6,499 nucleotides of DNA from Bacteroidota bacterium (GTDB lineage: Bacteria; Bacteroidota; Bacteroidia; Flavobacteriales; Crocinitomicaceae): NCBI GenBank assembly GCA_029558435.1, contig JAKQEZ010000163.1, positions 1-6,499 on the forward strand, given 5' to 3'. Position numbers and translations under genes: made by a program. Numbering within the stretch: position 1 is the stretch's first letter; every line of letters begins with the position of its first letter. This document shows, one piece after another, positions 1 through 5,620 of this stretch. The notes beneath the pieces are model-generated. The model ran no database searches. It was not told the origin of the DNA and saw nothing but the letters and a program-made list of their open reading frames with translations.

Positions 1-138
1 ATAAGCCTTCAACCTGGTTGGCGGCATAGTGCTCCGGCTGCTTTTTTGTGGATAAGATGGATAACCGAAACGGTAATCCACTTACCCACAAAAGTTACTA
101 TAACTATTGCTATTTTTAGCATGAAACAAATCTAAAGG
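1..138. other. Left flank of the cassette array, no recognisable gene
   Basis: No convincing gene is visible here. Frame 1 is open from the window edge to a TAA at 133-135, but its translation resembles no family I know. The stretch holds an imperfect inverted repeat (48-89). The array begins at the G^TT boundary 138/139, and no attC-like left arm precedes that boundary. This could therefore be an attI-like entry site, or chromosomal or mobile DNA abutting the array; the sequence does not decide. Confidence 0.4.
48..89. repeat. Imperfect inverted repeat (hairpin) upstream of the array
   Basis: Positions 48-67 pair with 71-89 around an AAA loop, with two mismatches and one bulged base. There is no T-tract directly after it, so it is not a standard terminator on the + strand. 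It lies about 50 nt before the first cassette boundary and could belong to an entry site for cassettes, but it shares no sequence with the attC-like sites further on. The structure is visible; its role is unknown. Confidence 0.45.
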
Positions 139-163
139 TTGTGTGCCATTGGCTTTTGGACAG

Positions 164-826
164 ATGAGACATCTTACTACAATACTAATCTTGACACTAT
201 TGACTTCTTGTAACCGAGGACAAGATTTGCAAAAAGAGAAATTTAAGACAGCTGTTACAAACCTTAGACAAGTTGGACTCTTTGAGGACTTCAAAGACTT
301 GGACGATGAACAATTAACAGAACTATTGATTAAGAAGGCTCAGGGGCAGTATAAAATTGACGGCTACGATGAGTTCAATGAAATATTTGACCCCGAACAT
401 AATGCAAACTTTTTTGACCTTCACGTTGCAGAGTTAGACGACACAAGAGTTTGGTGGGGAGACTTGGAGGCTGACGTTTTAAATGGGAATAATGTTTACG
501 CAATGACTGTTGACAAGTTTGGAAAGCTGTCAGGCGGTTATTTGAAGCCAGATAAGATTAAAGAAGAATGGGCAACTGACGAAGGACCTGTTAAGGTTTC
601 TTTCTGGGACAGTGATACTTTACGAGTTTTCGACTTAAAATTTCATGACGACTGGTACGACACAGACTTCTTTAAACATTTGGAATCATCAATGAAAAAT
701 AATGGTTCGCCTTATCAGTTTTACATGCACGACCAGACAGGGCAAGACGTTTTCGTAATTCGACTGACAGCGGACGAAAAAGATAAAGTTGAAAAGAAGA
801 TGAACTGGAACTTAGTGAAGTTCTAA
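164..826 (+). CDS. Putative lipoprotein of unknown function (cassette 1)
   Basis: I do not recognise the family. The 220-residue protein starts with a short lipoprotein signal: a hydrophobic stretch (residues 4-13) runs into the lipobox LTSC, with Cys16 as the probable lipidated residue. The rest is acidic and soluble-looking, rich in Asp, Phe and Trp, with no further membrane segment. A GTG at 143 is in frame, but it would place seven residues before the signal and would overlap the cassette boundary, so the ATG at 164 is preferred. The gene nearly fills its cassette: the head repeat ends just before the start codon, and the tail arm (825-843) includes the last two bases of the TAA stop. Probably a surface or periplasm-facing lipoprotein; substrate and partners are unknown. 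Confidence 0.8.
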   Translation: MRHLTTILILTLLTSCNRGQDLQKEKFKTAVTNLRQVGLFEDFKDLDDEQLTELLIKKAQGQYKIDGYDEFNEIFDPEHNANFFDLHVAELDDTRVWWGDLEADVLNGNNVYAMTVDKFGKLSGGYLKPDKIKEEWATDEGPVKVSFWDSDTLRVFDLKFHDDWYDTDFFKHLESSMKNNGSPYQFYMHDQTGQDVFVIRLTADEKDKVEKKMNWNLVKF

Positions 827-836
827 AGCCAACAGC

Positions 837-920
837 ACACAACAAAGTCTATAATCCATTTGTTTTCTTTTGTTTATTTTTATTTTGGTAAAACAAACGG
901 CTTATAGCCAAACGTTGTAG
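837..920 (+). repeat. attC-like recombination site 1
   Basis: The outer arms are ACACAAC (837-843) and GTTGTAG (914-920). The inner stem pairs 847-866 with 890-909 (17 of 20 positions) around a T-rich loop. Unpaired spacers are 3 nt on the left (AAA) and 4 nt on the right (AAAC). The inner stem shows the A-facing-C position shared with the other sites. At 84 nt it is the shortest of the set. The predicted crossover is G914^T915, so bases from 915 on belong to the next cassette; the outer arm therefore pairs only partly here (GTTGT with ACAAC). Confidence 0.75.
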
Positions 921-952
921 GTAAGGCGGTCGATGGGACTAAAAATAAAAAT

Positions 953-983
953 TTTGACTGATAAAATCCTTTCAATACAATTG
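953..983 (+). promoter_or_regulatory. Possible Bacteroidota-type promoter of the plug-like gene
   Basis: TTTG at 953-956 is followed after 19 nt by TACAATTG at 976-983. This is one mismatch from the TAnnTTTG element recognised by the primary sigma factor in Bacteroidota. Transcription would start only a few bases before the ATG at 998. It suggests that this cassette carries its own promoter instead of relying on read-through. The match is short and could be chance in AT-rich DNA. Confidence 0.35.
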
Positions 984-997
984 ACATAGATTATAAG

Positions 998-1414
998 ATG
1001 AAAATGCTAACAATAAAGACAATTGCAATATTCCTCTTACTATTCGCTTGTGAATTCGTCTATGGACAATCCTTAAAATCAGATTCAACTAAAAGCATTC
1101 GGATAACAATCGATGGTCCAAACTCTCAAAGGTTAAGTTGGGGAAATTCACCACTATATATTATAACGGTTGACAATAAAAGATTGCAAATACCGGAAGA
1201 TGGAAATTTTAAAGACTCAGTTGCAATTGCAAGTACCTTAAATCATATAAACCCCGATTGGATAAAGTCAATTAACATTTTAAAAGGGAAAGATGCTACT
1301 GACAAATATGGTACACTCGGACAAAATGGAGTGTTGCTAATCGACCTAAAAAAGGGCAGTCTAAAAAATTTCCCACCCAAGATTAGAAAGAAATTCAAAA
1401 GCACTAACCAATAG
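998..1414 (+). CDS. Stand-alone TonB-receptor plug-like exported protein (cassette 2)
   Basis: The 138-residue protein has an N-terminal export signal (residues 4-17 hydrophobic). Either LFAC with Cys18 is a weak lipobox, or signal peptidase I cuts near YGQ (22-24). Residues 52-120 resemble the C-terminal part of the plug domain of SusC/RagA-type TonB-dependent receptors: PLYIITVDNK (52-61), then INPDWIKSINILKG (84-97), DATDKYG (99-105) and GQNGVLLI (108-115), where receptors typically read close to IESIxVLKGASATALYGSRGANGVILI. No beta-barrel follows, so it cannot be a transporter. Such short plug-like proteins occur in Bacteroidota alone or at the end of peptidase M56/BlaR-like proteins; their role is unclear. 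The gene follows attC-like site 1 by 77 nt. Confidence in the gene and domain is good, in function low. Confidence 0.82.
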   Translation: MKMLTIKTIAIFLLLFACEFVYGQSLKSDSTKSIRITIDGPNSQRLSWGNSPLYIITVDNKRLQIPEDGNFKDSVAIASTLNHINPDWIKSINILKGKDATDKYGTLGQNGVLLIDLKKGSLKNFPPKIRKKFKSTNQ

Positions 1415-1441
1415 TTAAGACGCGCCCACCTACATTATCGT

Positions 1442-1464
1442 ATCACGCGAAGCGCGATTTTTTT
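1442..1464 (+). terminator. Intrinsic terminator, GCGC stem copy 1
   Basis: The stem ATCACGC / GCGCGAT has a GAA triloop and one internal mismatch, and is followed at once by seven T (1458-1464). It lies 28 nt after the stop of the plug-like gene, where a terminator is expected. The core contains GCGAAGC, a sequence known to form an unusually stable DNA mini-hairpin. Related copies occur at 2070-2092 and 5894-5917. Confidence 0.65.
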
Positions 1465-1538
1465 CTATTTGGAGAAAGAGGACTTAGAAAATAGGAAAAA
1501 CAAAATACTTTGTAACCGTTGACTAAAAAATTAACTAT

Positions 1539-1612
1539 CCGCGGAGAAATTTTGCTAACGTAGGACATTTCTCGTACGCAGACAATAACGTTTGACGGTG
1601 TTACGTAGGACG
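1539..1612 (+). repeat. Degenerate ACGCnGGACAA repeats, block A
   Basis: Copies lie at 1539-1548 (CCGCGGAGAA), 1557-1567 (AACGTAGGACA), 1575-1585 (TACGCAGACAA) and 1602-1612 (TACGTAGGACG). Start-to-start spacing is 18, 18 and 27 nt, and AT-rich spacers separate them. All are in the same orientation and no reading frame runs through them. They share the motif of the blocks near 1985, 4001 and 5776. Function unknown. Confidence 0.6.
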
Positions 1613-1725
1613 GTTCCGTCATGACCTTAAATTCAACGGCTGACAAGGACTCTTTTGATAATTCCGACTTTTGACTAACGACAAAGACTCTATATATAAA
1701 TAACGGTCTGACGAAACCGCCCTAC
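1602..1725 (+). repeat. Conserved pre-attC block, copy 1
   Basis: This stretch between the short repeats and attC-like site 2 recurs at 2230-2354. Shared pieces, in order, are the palindrome GACGGTTCCGTC (1609-1620) followed by ATGACCT, then AGACTCTATATATA (1685-1698), then TAACGGTC-n-GACGAAACC running into CGCCCTACCTACAAC. The last piece is the outer arm that matches the head of the same cassette. Sequence between the conserved pieces has diverged. The arrangement suggests selected elements rather than a recent duplication. Confidence 0.6.
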
Positions 1726-1888
1726 CTACAACACCGTGTTTATGCCAGCTTGGGGTTTTGTGTAAAAATGTAAATCGTTTTCTTAATTTAGCACCGTAAC
1801 GTGGGACGACTCGGCAGGTCGGCTTTGTCATGCTTCGCATTTAACAAAGCCTCCTATGCCCAAGCCGTCATAAACACAAACGTTGTAG
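1726..1888 (+). repeat. attC-like recombination site 2
   Basis: The outer arms are CTACAAC (1726-1732) and GTTGTAG (1882-1888). Pairing continues outward, because GAAACCGCCCTAC before it and GTAGGTAAGGCGGTC after it are also complementary. The inner stem pairs GTGTTTATG onward (1736-1754) with 1859-1877. Spacers are ACC on the left and AAAC on the right. A long, partly self-complementary loop (about 1756-1858) makes the site 163 nt. The inner stem has the A-facing-C mismatch at position 12. Predicted crossover G1882^T1883. Confidence 0.75.
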
Positions 1889-1984
1889 GTAAGGCGGTCG
1901 GACTTCAAAAAACATGACGGCTTTGATTTACAAAAACTCTGCTTCAAATAACGTAGGACAATAGAAAAAAAAAACGAAAGACCG

Positions 1985-2214
1985 CCCCGCAGACATTTTT
2001 TTCACGGTGGAGAAATTTTCAGCACGCGGACAATTGAGTTAAGACCTCGCCCCACCGACAAAATAGTAATCGCGCGAAGCGCGAATTTTTTTGCGGTTTG
2101 ACAAAGGAAAAATAGAAAAACCGGGACATCGAAAAAATTTTGTACACGCAGACAAGATTTTAACTGTACGCAAACAATTTCATTAACGTAAGACATTTTT
2201 TCGTGCGCAGACAA
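1985..2214 (+). repeat. Degenerate ACGCnGGACAA repeats, block B
   Basis: Copies include 1985-1995 (CCCGCAGACA-like), 2003-2014 (CACGGTGGAGAA), 2023-2033 (CACGCGGACAA), about 2052-2061, 2144-2155 (ACACGCAGACAA), 2166-2176 (TACGCAAACAA), 2185-2195 (AACGTAAGACA) and 2203-2214 (GTGCGCAGACAA). Spacing in the last run is 22, 19 and 18 nt, close to two turns of the helix. A terminator (2070-2092) sits in the middle. All copies face the same way. No match to a known element is apparent. Confidence 0.6.
2070..2092 (+). terminator. Intrinsic terminator, GCGC stem copy 2
   Basis: A perfect 6-bp stem TCGCGC / GCGCGA with a GAA triloop (2070-2084) is followed by A and seven T (2086-2092). It lies within the gene-free cassette, with no gene directly upstream, so it would stop read-through from earlier cassettes or end an unrecognised transcript. 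Confidence 0.6.
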
Positions 2215-2229
2215 TAACGTTTAAGCGTT

Positions 2230-2354
2230 GTTTCCGTTGGACGGTTCCGTCATGACCTAAAAGTAAACTGTGGACTTCGTTTCGTGGGACAAATTGAACT
2301 TCTAACAACCGACACAGACTCTATATATATAACGGTCAGACGAAACCGCCCTAC
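2230..2354 (+). repeat. Conserved pre-attC block, copy 2
   Basis: This is the second copy of the block at 1602-1725. It contains the palindrome GACGGTTCCGTC (2240-2251) with ATGACCT after it, AGACTCTATATATA (2316-2329) and the outer arm (from 2330 into the attC-like site). From TAACGGTC through GTGTTTA (2330-2371 compared with 1701-1741) the two copies differ at only about two positions. Confidence 0.6.
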
Positions 2355-2485
2355 CTACAACAACGTGTTTAAATCAGTCGGGGGTTCAGCGTCTCCACAA
2401 AGTTTTGTTATCTTTATTCCCAGCGGTCACGGTGGACAATTTACTGTTTCAAAATCCCCGCCCGCTTTAAACACAAACGTTACAG
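2355..2485 (+). repeat. attC-like recombination site 3
   Basis: Left outer arm CTACAAC (2355-2361), right outer arm GTTACAG (2479-2485). The inner stem pairs 2365-2383 with 2456-2474 (GTGTTTAAA ... TTTAAACAC, then a GC-rich part). Spacers are AAC and AAAC. The two outer arms match only partly, because the right one belongs to the next cassette, whose own tail is CTGTAAC (3031-3037). The interior is nearly identical to site 7 at 6254-6366. Predicted crossover G2479^T2480. Confidence 0.78.
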
Positions 2486-2567
2486 GCAATGCAAACGGAC
2501 AACCTTCCAAACTAACGACACTTAACGAATTTTGAACCCTTGACAATAATTTACGACTTATAGACGA

Positions 2568-2996
2568 ATGAGAATATGGTCAATTCATCCAAAGTATTTA
2601 GACACAAAAGGACTTGTGGCATTATGGCGAGAAACACTTCTTGCCAAACACGTTCTTCAAGGTAAGACAAAGGGCTATCGAAATCATCCACAACTTCACC
2701 GCTTTAAACAAACTGACAAACCTGTTGACGGAATTAACCAATACTTGGCGACAGTTTATAACGAAGCGTTGACAAGAAGCTACAATTTCGACAAGGAAAA
2801 AATTGATTGGAATTTTGAGCCTATTATTATGAACGTAACATACGGACAAATGAAATATGAAACAGAACATTTACTCAATAAACTAAAAATTAGAGACCTC
2901 GAAAAGTTCGACAAATTAAAAAGTATGAAAAAGATTGAACAACATCCAATGTTTAAAATTATCAAAGGTGACATCGAAAAATGGGAAATAATTTGA
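2568..2996 (+). CDS. Pyrimidine dimer DNA glycosylase / endonuclease V family protein (cassette 4)
   Basis: The 142-residue protein closely resembles the bacterial branch of the T4 endonuclease V (Pyr_excise) family. The N-terminus MRIWSIHPKYLD (1-12), GLVALWRETLLAKHVL (15-30) and GKTKGYRNHPQL (32-43) are hallmark segments. T4 endonuclease V is a base-excision enzyme that cuts the glycosyl bond of UV-induced pyrimidine dimers and nicks the abasic site, using its N-terminal amine and a Glu in a YRE segment. The WRE at 20-22 is the likely counterpart, with Glu22 catalytic; this alignment is by eye. The T4 enzyme begins with Thr after Met, whereas here residue 2 is Arg, so substrate range may differ. 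The length matches the family and the protein looks complete. It is the only gene in its cassette, 34 nt before the attC-like hairpin. A DNA-repair function is expected in the cytoplasm. Confidence 0.88.
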   Translation: MRIWSIHPKYLDTKGLVALWRETLLAKHVLQGKTKGYRNHPQLHRFKQTDKPVDGINQYLATVYNEALTRSYNFDKEKIDWNFEPIIMNVTYGQMKYETEHLLNKLKIRDLEKFDKLKSMKKIEQHPMFKIIKGDIEKWEII

Positions 2997-3030
2997 TAAC
3001 GAATAATAACACGATGGACAACTGCACTGC

Positions 3031-3162
3031 CTGTAACATCGTATTGGCAATAGGCGGGCAGAACGGCTTCGTATCAACGGAAGTGCAAATTTCGACTTCC
3101 GTTCTTCGATTGAGCTTCGGTGCTAAAATTCCCGCCCATCGCCAATACGCGGCCCGTTAGGT
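3031..3162 (+). repeat. attC-like recombination site 4
   Basis: Outer arms are CTGTAAC (3031-3037) and GTTAGGT (3156-3162). The right arm fits the classical GTTRRRY core-site consensus exactly. The inner stem pairs 3041-3058 with 3131-3148 (16 of 18). Spacers are ATC on the left and seven bases (GCGGCCC) on the right, unlike the 3/4 spacers of sites 1, 2, 3, 5 and 7. A further 9-bp hairpin (AACGGAAGT / ACTTCCGTT) lies in the loop near 3077-3102. Mismatches of A facing C occur at inner positions 9 and 12. Sites 4 and 6 form a second subtype. Predicted crossover G3156^T3157. Confidence 0.8.
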
Positions 3163-3202
3163 GCAAGGCGGTTCGGACAATAGAGACTATGCAACATGCA
3201 GA

Positions 3203-3236
3203 CTTGGTGAAATTCAAATTGGACAGGGTAATTTTG
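3203..3236 (+). promoter_or_regulatory. Possible Bacteroidota-type promoter of the crcB cassette
   Basis: TAATTTTG (3229-3236) fits TAnnTTTG exactly and lies 22 nt after CTTG (3203-3206). It is only 12 nt before the ATG at 3249, which would give a very short leader. No fluoride riboswitch (crcB motif) is recognisable in the 86 nt between the attC-like site and the first gene. Confidence 0.35.
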
Positions 3237-3248
3237 AAATCAAATTAA

Positions 3249-3575
3249 ATGAATAGGACGAGATGGGTTTTCAGAGCAATTTTCCTTCTTCTAACAATTT
3301 TACTGCTTATATTCTTAAACAGAAAGACGGACGACAATACTAAGACAATTGTCGAATTCAAATTGAAAATGATTGACAAAATCCGAACGGACTCGCTGGA
3401 CTCTAAACATAAATTAGAGCTATTGATAAATGAGACAACAAAGTTTGTCGATGACTCATCTCACGTGAGAGAAGGAATCCATTATCTTGTGGGACTGTTG
3501 ACCCTATGGGGTGCTATTGAACTGGGTTTCCTAATAATGGAGAAAAGAAATTATAGGCCACATGAGTTCAAGTAA
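3249..3575 (+). CDS. Small two-TM membrane protein of unknown function upstream of crcB
   Basis: I do not recognise this 108-residue protein. It has a positively charged N-terminus, a transmembrane segment at about 7-23, a charged 50-residue middle region that may form helices (about 30-70), a second transmembrane segment at about 79-97 and a short basic tail. The topology suggests a membrane-anchored protein whose middle region lies on one side. It lies 13 nt upstream of crcB in the same orientation and cassette, so the two are likely co-transcribed. A link to fluoride handling is only an inference from position. Confidence 0.7.
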   Translation: MNRTRWVFRAIFLLLTILLLIFLNRKTDDNTKTIVEFKLKMIDKIRTDSLDSKHKLELLINETTKFVDDSSHVREGIHYLVGLLTLWGAIELGFLIMEKRNYRPHEFK

Positions 3576-3588
3576 GAAAGACAGATAA

Positions 3589-3960
3589 ATGAAATTAATT
3601 TTAGCAATTGGTACCGGTAGTTTTATTGGAGGGGTTCTACGCTACTTACTTTCACAGTTAATTCAGACAAAGTTCCTTTCGACATTTCCCTTTGGAACTT
3701 TAGTGGTAAATATTATTGGTTGCTTTTTCATAGGCTTGGTTTTTGGGCTGTCAGACAAGGGTAATGTGACTCAAGAGTGGCGACTGTTTCTTGCAACAGG
3801 ACTATTAGGCGGCTTTACAACTTTCTCAGCTTTTTCAATCGAGACAGTGGGTTTGCTCCGTGACGGACAAATTGCATATGCATCTGCTTACATAACTTCA
3901 AGTATCCTACTTGGACTAATTGCAACATTCATAGGTATTACAATCGTTAAACTCATCTGA
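3589..3960 (+). CDS. crcB: Fluoride ion channel CrcB (Fluc family)
   Basis: The 123-residue protein is a typical single-domain CrcB/Fluc subunit. Such subunits form antiparallel dimers in the inner membrane and export fluoride passively, protecting cytoplasmic enzymes from it. Family signatures are clear: GGVLRY (14-19), FGTLVVNIIGCFFIG (35-49) with conserved Asn41, and GGFTTFSAFSIE (74-85) with the phenylalanines that line the fluoride path. Four hydrophobic segments are present (about 4-22, 36-54, 65-84, 96-120). Length and start agree with the family and it appears complete. It follows the two-TM gene by 13 nt in cassette 5. CrcB is often controlled by a fluoride riboswitch; none is seen. 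Carriage on a cassette would make fluoride resistance transferable. Confidence 0.97.
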   Translation: MKLILAIGTGSFIGGVLRYLLSQLIQTKFLSTFPFGTLVVNIIGCFFIGLVFGLSDKGNVTQEWRLFLATGLLGGFTTFSAFSIETVGLLRDGQIAYASAYITSSILLGLIATFIGITIVKLI

Positions 3961-4000
3961 GAATTTTTAGAAAAATAGAAATCAAAGAATTTTTTCTGGT

Positions 4001-4136
4001 TACGCAGACAAATTCTCCACGCTGGATAAGATTTTACTCCGCAGACAATTTAAAATAAAAGAATAAAAAGAAGGAGTTGTTGACGCTGGACGGCAGGACA
4101 TATCAAAAATAAAAAAAATAATAAGATGATACAGAC
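4001..4136 (+). repeat. Degenerate ACGCnGGACAA repeats, block C (possible cassette remnant)
   Basis: Copies lie at 4001-4011 (TACGCAGACAA), 4018-4029 (CACGCTGGATAA), 4037-4048 (CTCCGCAGACAA) and 4081-4092 (TGACGCTGGACG). An ACAGACTCTTTTT segment at 4130-4142 resembles the AGACTCTATATATA part of the pre-attC block. No hairpin of attC type follows before the next gene at 4182. The block sits between crcB and the four-TM gene and looks like a tail whose recombination site was lost. Confidence 0.5.
4074..4091 (+). repeat. 18-bp direct repeat flanking the four-TM gene, left copy
   Basis: GAGTTGTTGACGCTGGAC here is identical to 4551-4568. The two copies bracket the gene at 4182-4550, the right copy starting one base after its stop. 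The repeat contains the ACGCTGGAC motif of the degenerate repeats but extends beyond it, so the identity is more than the shared motif. Confidence 0.75.
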
Positions 4137-4181
4137 TCTTTTTCAAATACCACTCTGGGCAATTCAAAATGGTTCACCCTC

Positions 4182-4550
4182 ATGCGAATAGTAAAATACA
4201 TTTTAACTGACGCGCTTTCTATAATCCTCTTCACTGCACTCTTCCTATTCAACCCTGACAATGATGGCAAAGTCAACATAATGATTGCTATGATCATTGG
4301 ATTCGTAGCATCTTGCGCTGAAATGATATTAGTACTTTATTATTTAGTTAGTTCTCTTTTAAATATCTACAAAAAGAATGTTCACATTTTGATATTTTGT
4401 CTCTTATGCTTAAGCATTAACATAGCGTCAATATTAGAAATGCAGGACGATGTTATCGGGTCTTATTTTTATGGCGTAATCCTCACCTGTTCAATCATTC
4501 TTATAATTGTTTACAATAGAATTGTTCTTTCGATTAATCACAACAGTTAA
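4182..4550 (+). CDS. Four-TM membrane protein of unknown function
   Basis: I do not recognise this 122-residue protein. It is strongly hydrophobic, with four predicted transmembrane segments at about 6-23, 33-57, 67-85 and 95-111, short loops and a basic stretch (IYKKN, 62-66) between TM2 and TM3. No motif or catalytic residue is evident. The ATG at 4182 places the first hydrophobic segment at the N-terminus as expected; no in-frame alternative upstream is attractive. It is separated from crcB by 221 nt of repeat-type DNA and is bracketed by an 18-bp direct repeat, so it was probably a separate cassette that lost the attC-like site before it. Confidence 0.7.
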   Translation: MRIVKYILTDALSIILFTALFLFNPDNDGKVNIMIAMIIGFVASCAEMILVLYYLVSSLLNIYKKNVHILIFCLLCLSINIASILEMQDDVIGSYFYGVILTCSIILIIVYNRIVLSINHNS

Positions 4551-4568
4551 GAGTTGTTGACGCTGGAC
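4551..4568 (+). repeat. 18-bp direct repeat flanking the four-TM gene, right copy
   Basis: Identical to 4074-4091. The copy starts immediately after the TAA at 4548-4550 and runs into a pre-attC block. Confidence 0.75.
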
Positions 4569-4680
4569 AGTTCCGTCTGACCTGGACTCGTAGGTCGACA
4601 CAGACTTGTGAGATAAATTTAATTTTCAACTGTCGACACTGACTCTTTAATTATACAACGGTCGGACAGAACCGCCCAGC
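4551..4680 (+). repeat. Pre-attC block, copy 3 (diverged)
   Basis: The block contains GACGCTGGAC, GACAGTTCCGTC (4566-4577, one base off the GACGGTTCCGTC palindrome) followed by TGACCT, ACACAGACT, then GACTCTTTAATTATACAACGG and GGACAGAACCGCCC leading into attC-like site 5. Order and spacing resemble the blocks before sites 2 and 3, but the sequence has diverged considerably. Confidence 0.5.
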
Positions 4681-4846
4681 ACCTAACAACGTGCATATGT
4701 CATATGGTGGGTTTGGTGTAGCACGTAGTTTCATTTCTTTAATTAATTTTGTGTAGGCGGACAGTGTGGACTGGTCGCAAAAGTCATTCGTTCCTCATTT
4801 AACTTTTGCTCCTACCCACCATACGCCATATGCACAAACGTTATAT
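4681..4846 (+). repeat. attC-like recombination site 5
   Basis: Left outer arm ACCTAAC (4681-4687) fits the classical RYYYAAC consensus; right arm GTTATAT (4840-4846). The inner stem is 22 positions long with 20 paired: 4691-4712 with 4814-4835. Spacers are AAC and AAAC. Inner mismatches fall at positions 10 and 12, the latter A facing C. The left outer arm with its flank AACCGCCC is complementary to this cassette's head at 3156-3174 (17/19). Total 166 nt, the longest site here. Predicted crossover G4840^T4841. Confidence 0.82.
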
Positions 4847-4893
4847 GCCATTTTAGAAAACCGAACGACCCGAACAAAAAGACCAAAAAAGAT

Positions 4894-5604
4894 ATGTTTA
4901 GACACAAAGGAAAGACAAGAACATTAACACACAATTTGAGAATTGCTTCTTTGTTGTCTTTTGTTGCAGGTGTTGTAAATGTTGCTGGATTTTTGGCAGT
5001 TCAAAAATTGACAACAAACGTAACAGGACATTTTGCCTTTTTTGTGGACGAAGTTTTTAAACAAAATTTTTGGGAAGGACTAAATTACTTTCTTTACATT
5101 TTGTTTTTCTTTTTGGGTTCGTTCTTTTCGAGCTTTTCTATTGAACTTACGTCTAAAATAAACGACAGGCTAATTTATAGAATTCCAGTTGTTGCAGAAA
5201 GTTTGATTTTAATATCGGTTGCAATATTTGGACAAGAAATAATTTCAAAAGCACCGAATATTTTAGCATATTCCTTACTTTTTGCAATGGGTTTACAAAA
5301 TTCATTGGTAACAACAATTTCAAATGCAACTGTGCGGACAACACATTTGACAGGACTTTTTACAGACTTGGGAATTGAACTATCTCAACTATTCTTTTAT
5401 AAGTTAAAGGAACAAAAAGACAAACTCTATTCATCTATAAAATTACGTTTGACAATTATTAGCTTTTTCTTTTTTGGTGGACTTCTTGGCGGAATTTTTT
5501 ATTCGATAATTAATCTTTATGTATTAGCATTTGCGGGTTTATTGCTTCTCATAGGACTAATTTATGACGACATTAAACTGAAATTAAAAAGACAACTGAG
5601 ATGA
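4894..5604 (+). CDS. YoaK/DUF1275 family membrane protein (cassette 6)
   Basis: The 236-residue integral membrane protein matches the DUF1275 (YoaK) family. Typical segments are SFVAGVVNVAGF (22-33), NVTGH (42-46), a long hydrophobic stretch (about 63-84), FAMGLQNS (130-137) and VRTTHLTG (147-154), followed by TDLG (157-160). About six membrane segments can be drawn, the last two near 183-203 and 207-225. The family is widespread and transport has been suggested, but no substrate is established to my knowledge. Length is normal and the gene looks intact. It begins 47 nt after the crossover of site 5 and ends 16 nt before the next hairpin, so gene and recombination sites fill the cassette almost completely. 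AT-rich third positions match the other cassette genes. Confidence 0.92.
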   Translation: MFRHKGKTRTLTHNLRIASLLSFVAGVVNVAGFLAVQKLTTNVTGHFAFFVDEVFKQNFWEGLNYFLYILFFFLGSFFSSFSIELTSKINDRLIYRIPVVAESLILISVAIFGQEIISKAPNILAYSLLFAMGLQNSLVTTISNATVRTTHLTGLFTDLGIELSQLFFYKLKEQKDKLYSSIKLRLTIISFFFFGGLLGGIFYSIINLYVLAFAGLLLLIGLIYDDIKLKLKRQLR

Positions 5605-5620
5605 CGAAAAGAAAAACGGC

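Larger units (their letters stand above)
1883..2479 (+). other. Gene-free cassette (cassette 3)
   Basis: No plausible gene lies in these 597 bases. Contents in order: the cassette head (complementary to its own tail at 2345-2361), an AT-rich stretch, short ACGCnGGACAA repeats, a GCGC terminator, more short repeats, the conserved pre-attC block and attC-like site 3. An 83-codon frame at 2284-2535 runs through the hairpin and is not credible. Cassette 7 has a similar layout with an almost identical hairpin interior. Confidence 0.6.

Noticed and set aside
143..163. GTG at 143 as start of the lipoprotein
   Set aside because: It would put seven residues before a lipoprotein signal that begins properly at the ATG 164, and it overlaps the conserved cassette head.
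837..920. The attC-like hairpins as ordinary transcription terminators
   Set aside because: No T-tract follows them, their conserved A-C mismatches weaken the RNA form, and the outer arms covary with the cassette heads, which termination does not explain. Some termination as a side effect remains possible.
1443..2214. Minus-strand open frames in the gene-free DNA (1443-1646, 1619-1840, 2002-2214)
   Set aside because: They read through short repeats, terminators and the attC arms, with no family resemblance and no start-site support.
2284..2535. 83-codon + strand open frame
   Set aside because: It runs through the pre-attC block and across the whole attC-like site 3 hairpin, matches no family, and the near-identical hairpin at site 7 is not read in a comparable gene.
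3157..3248. Fluoride riboswitch before the crcB operon
   Set aside because: I could not find the conserved pseudoknot and junction bases of the crcB motif; the 86-nt leader is occupied by the cassette head and a possible promoter.
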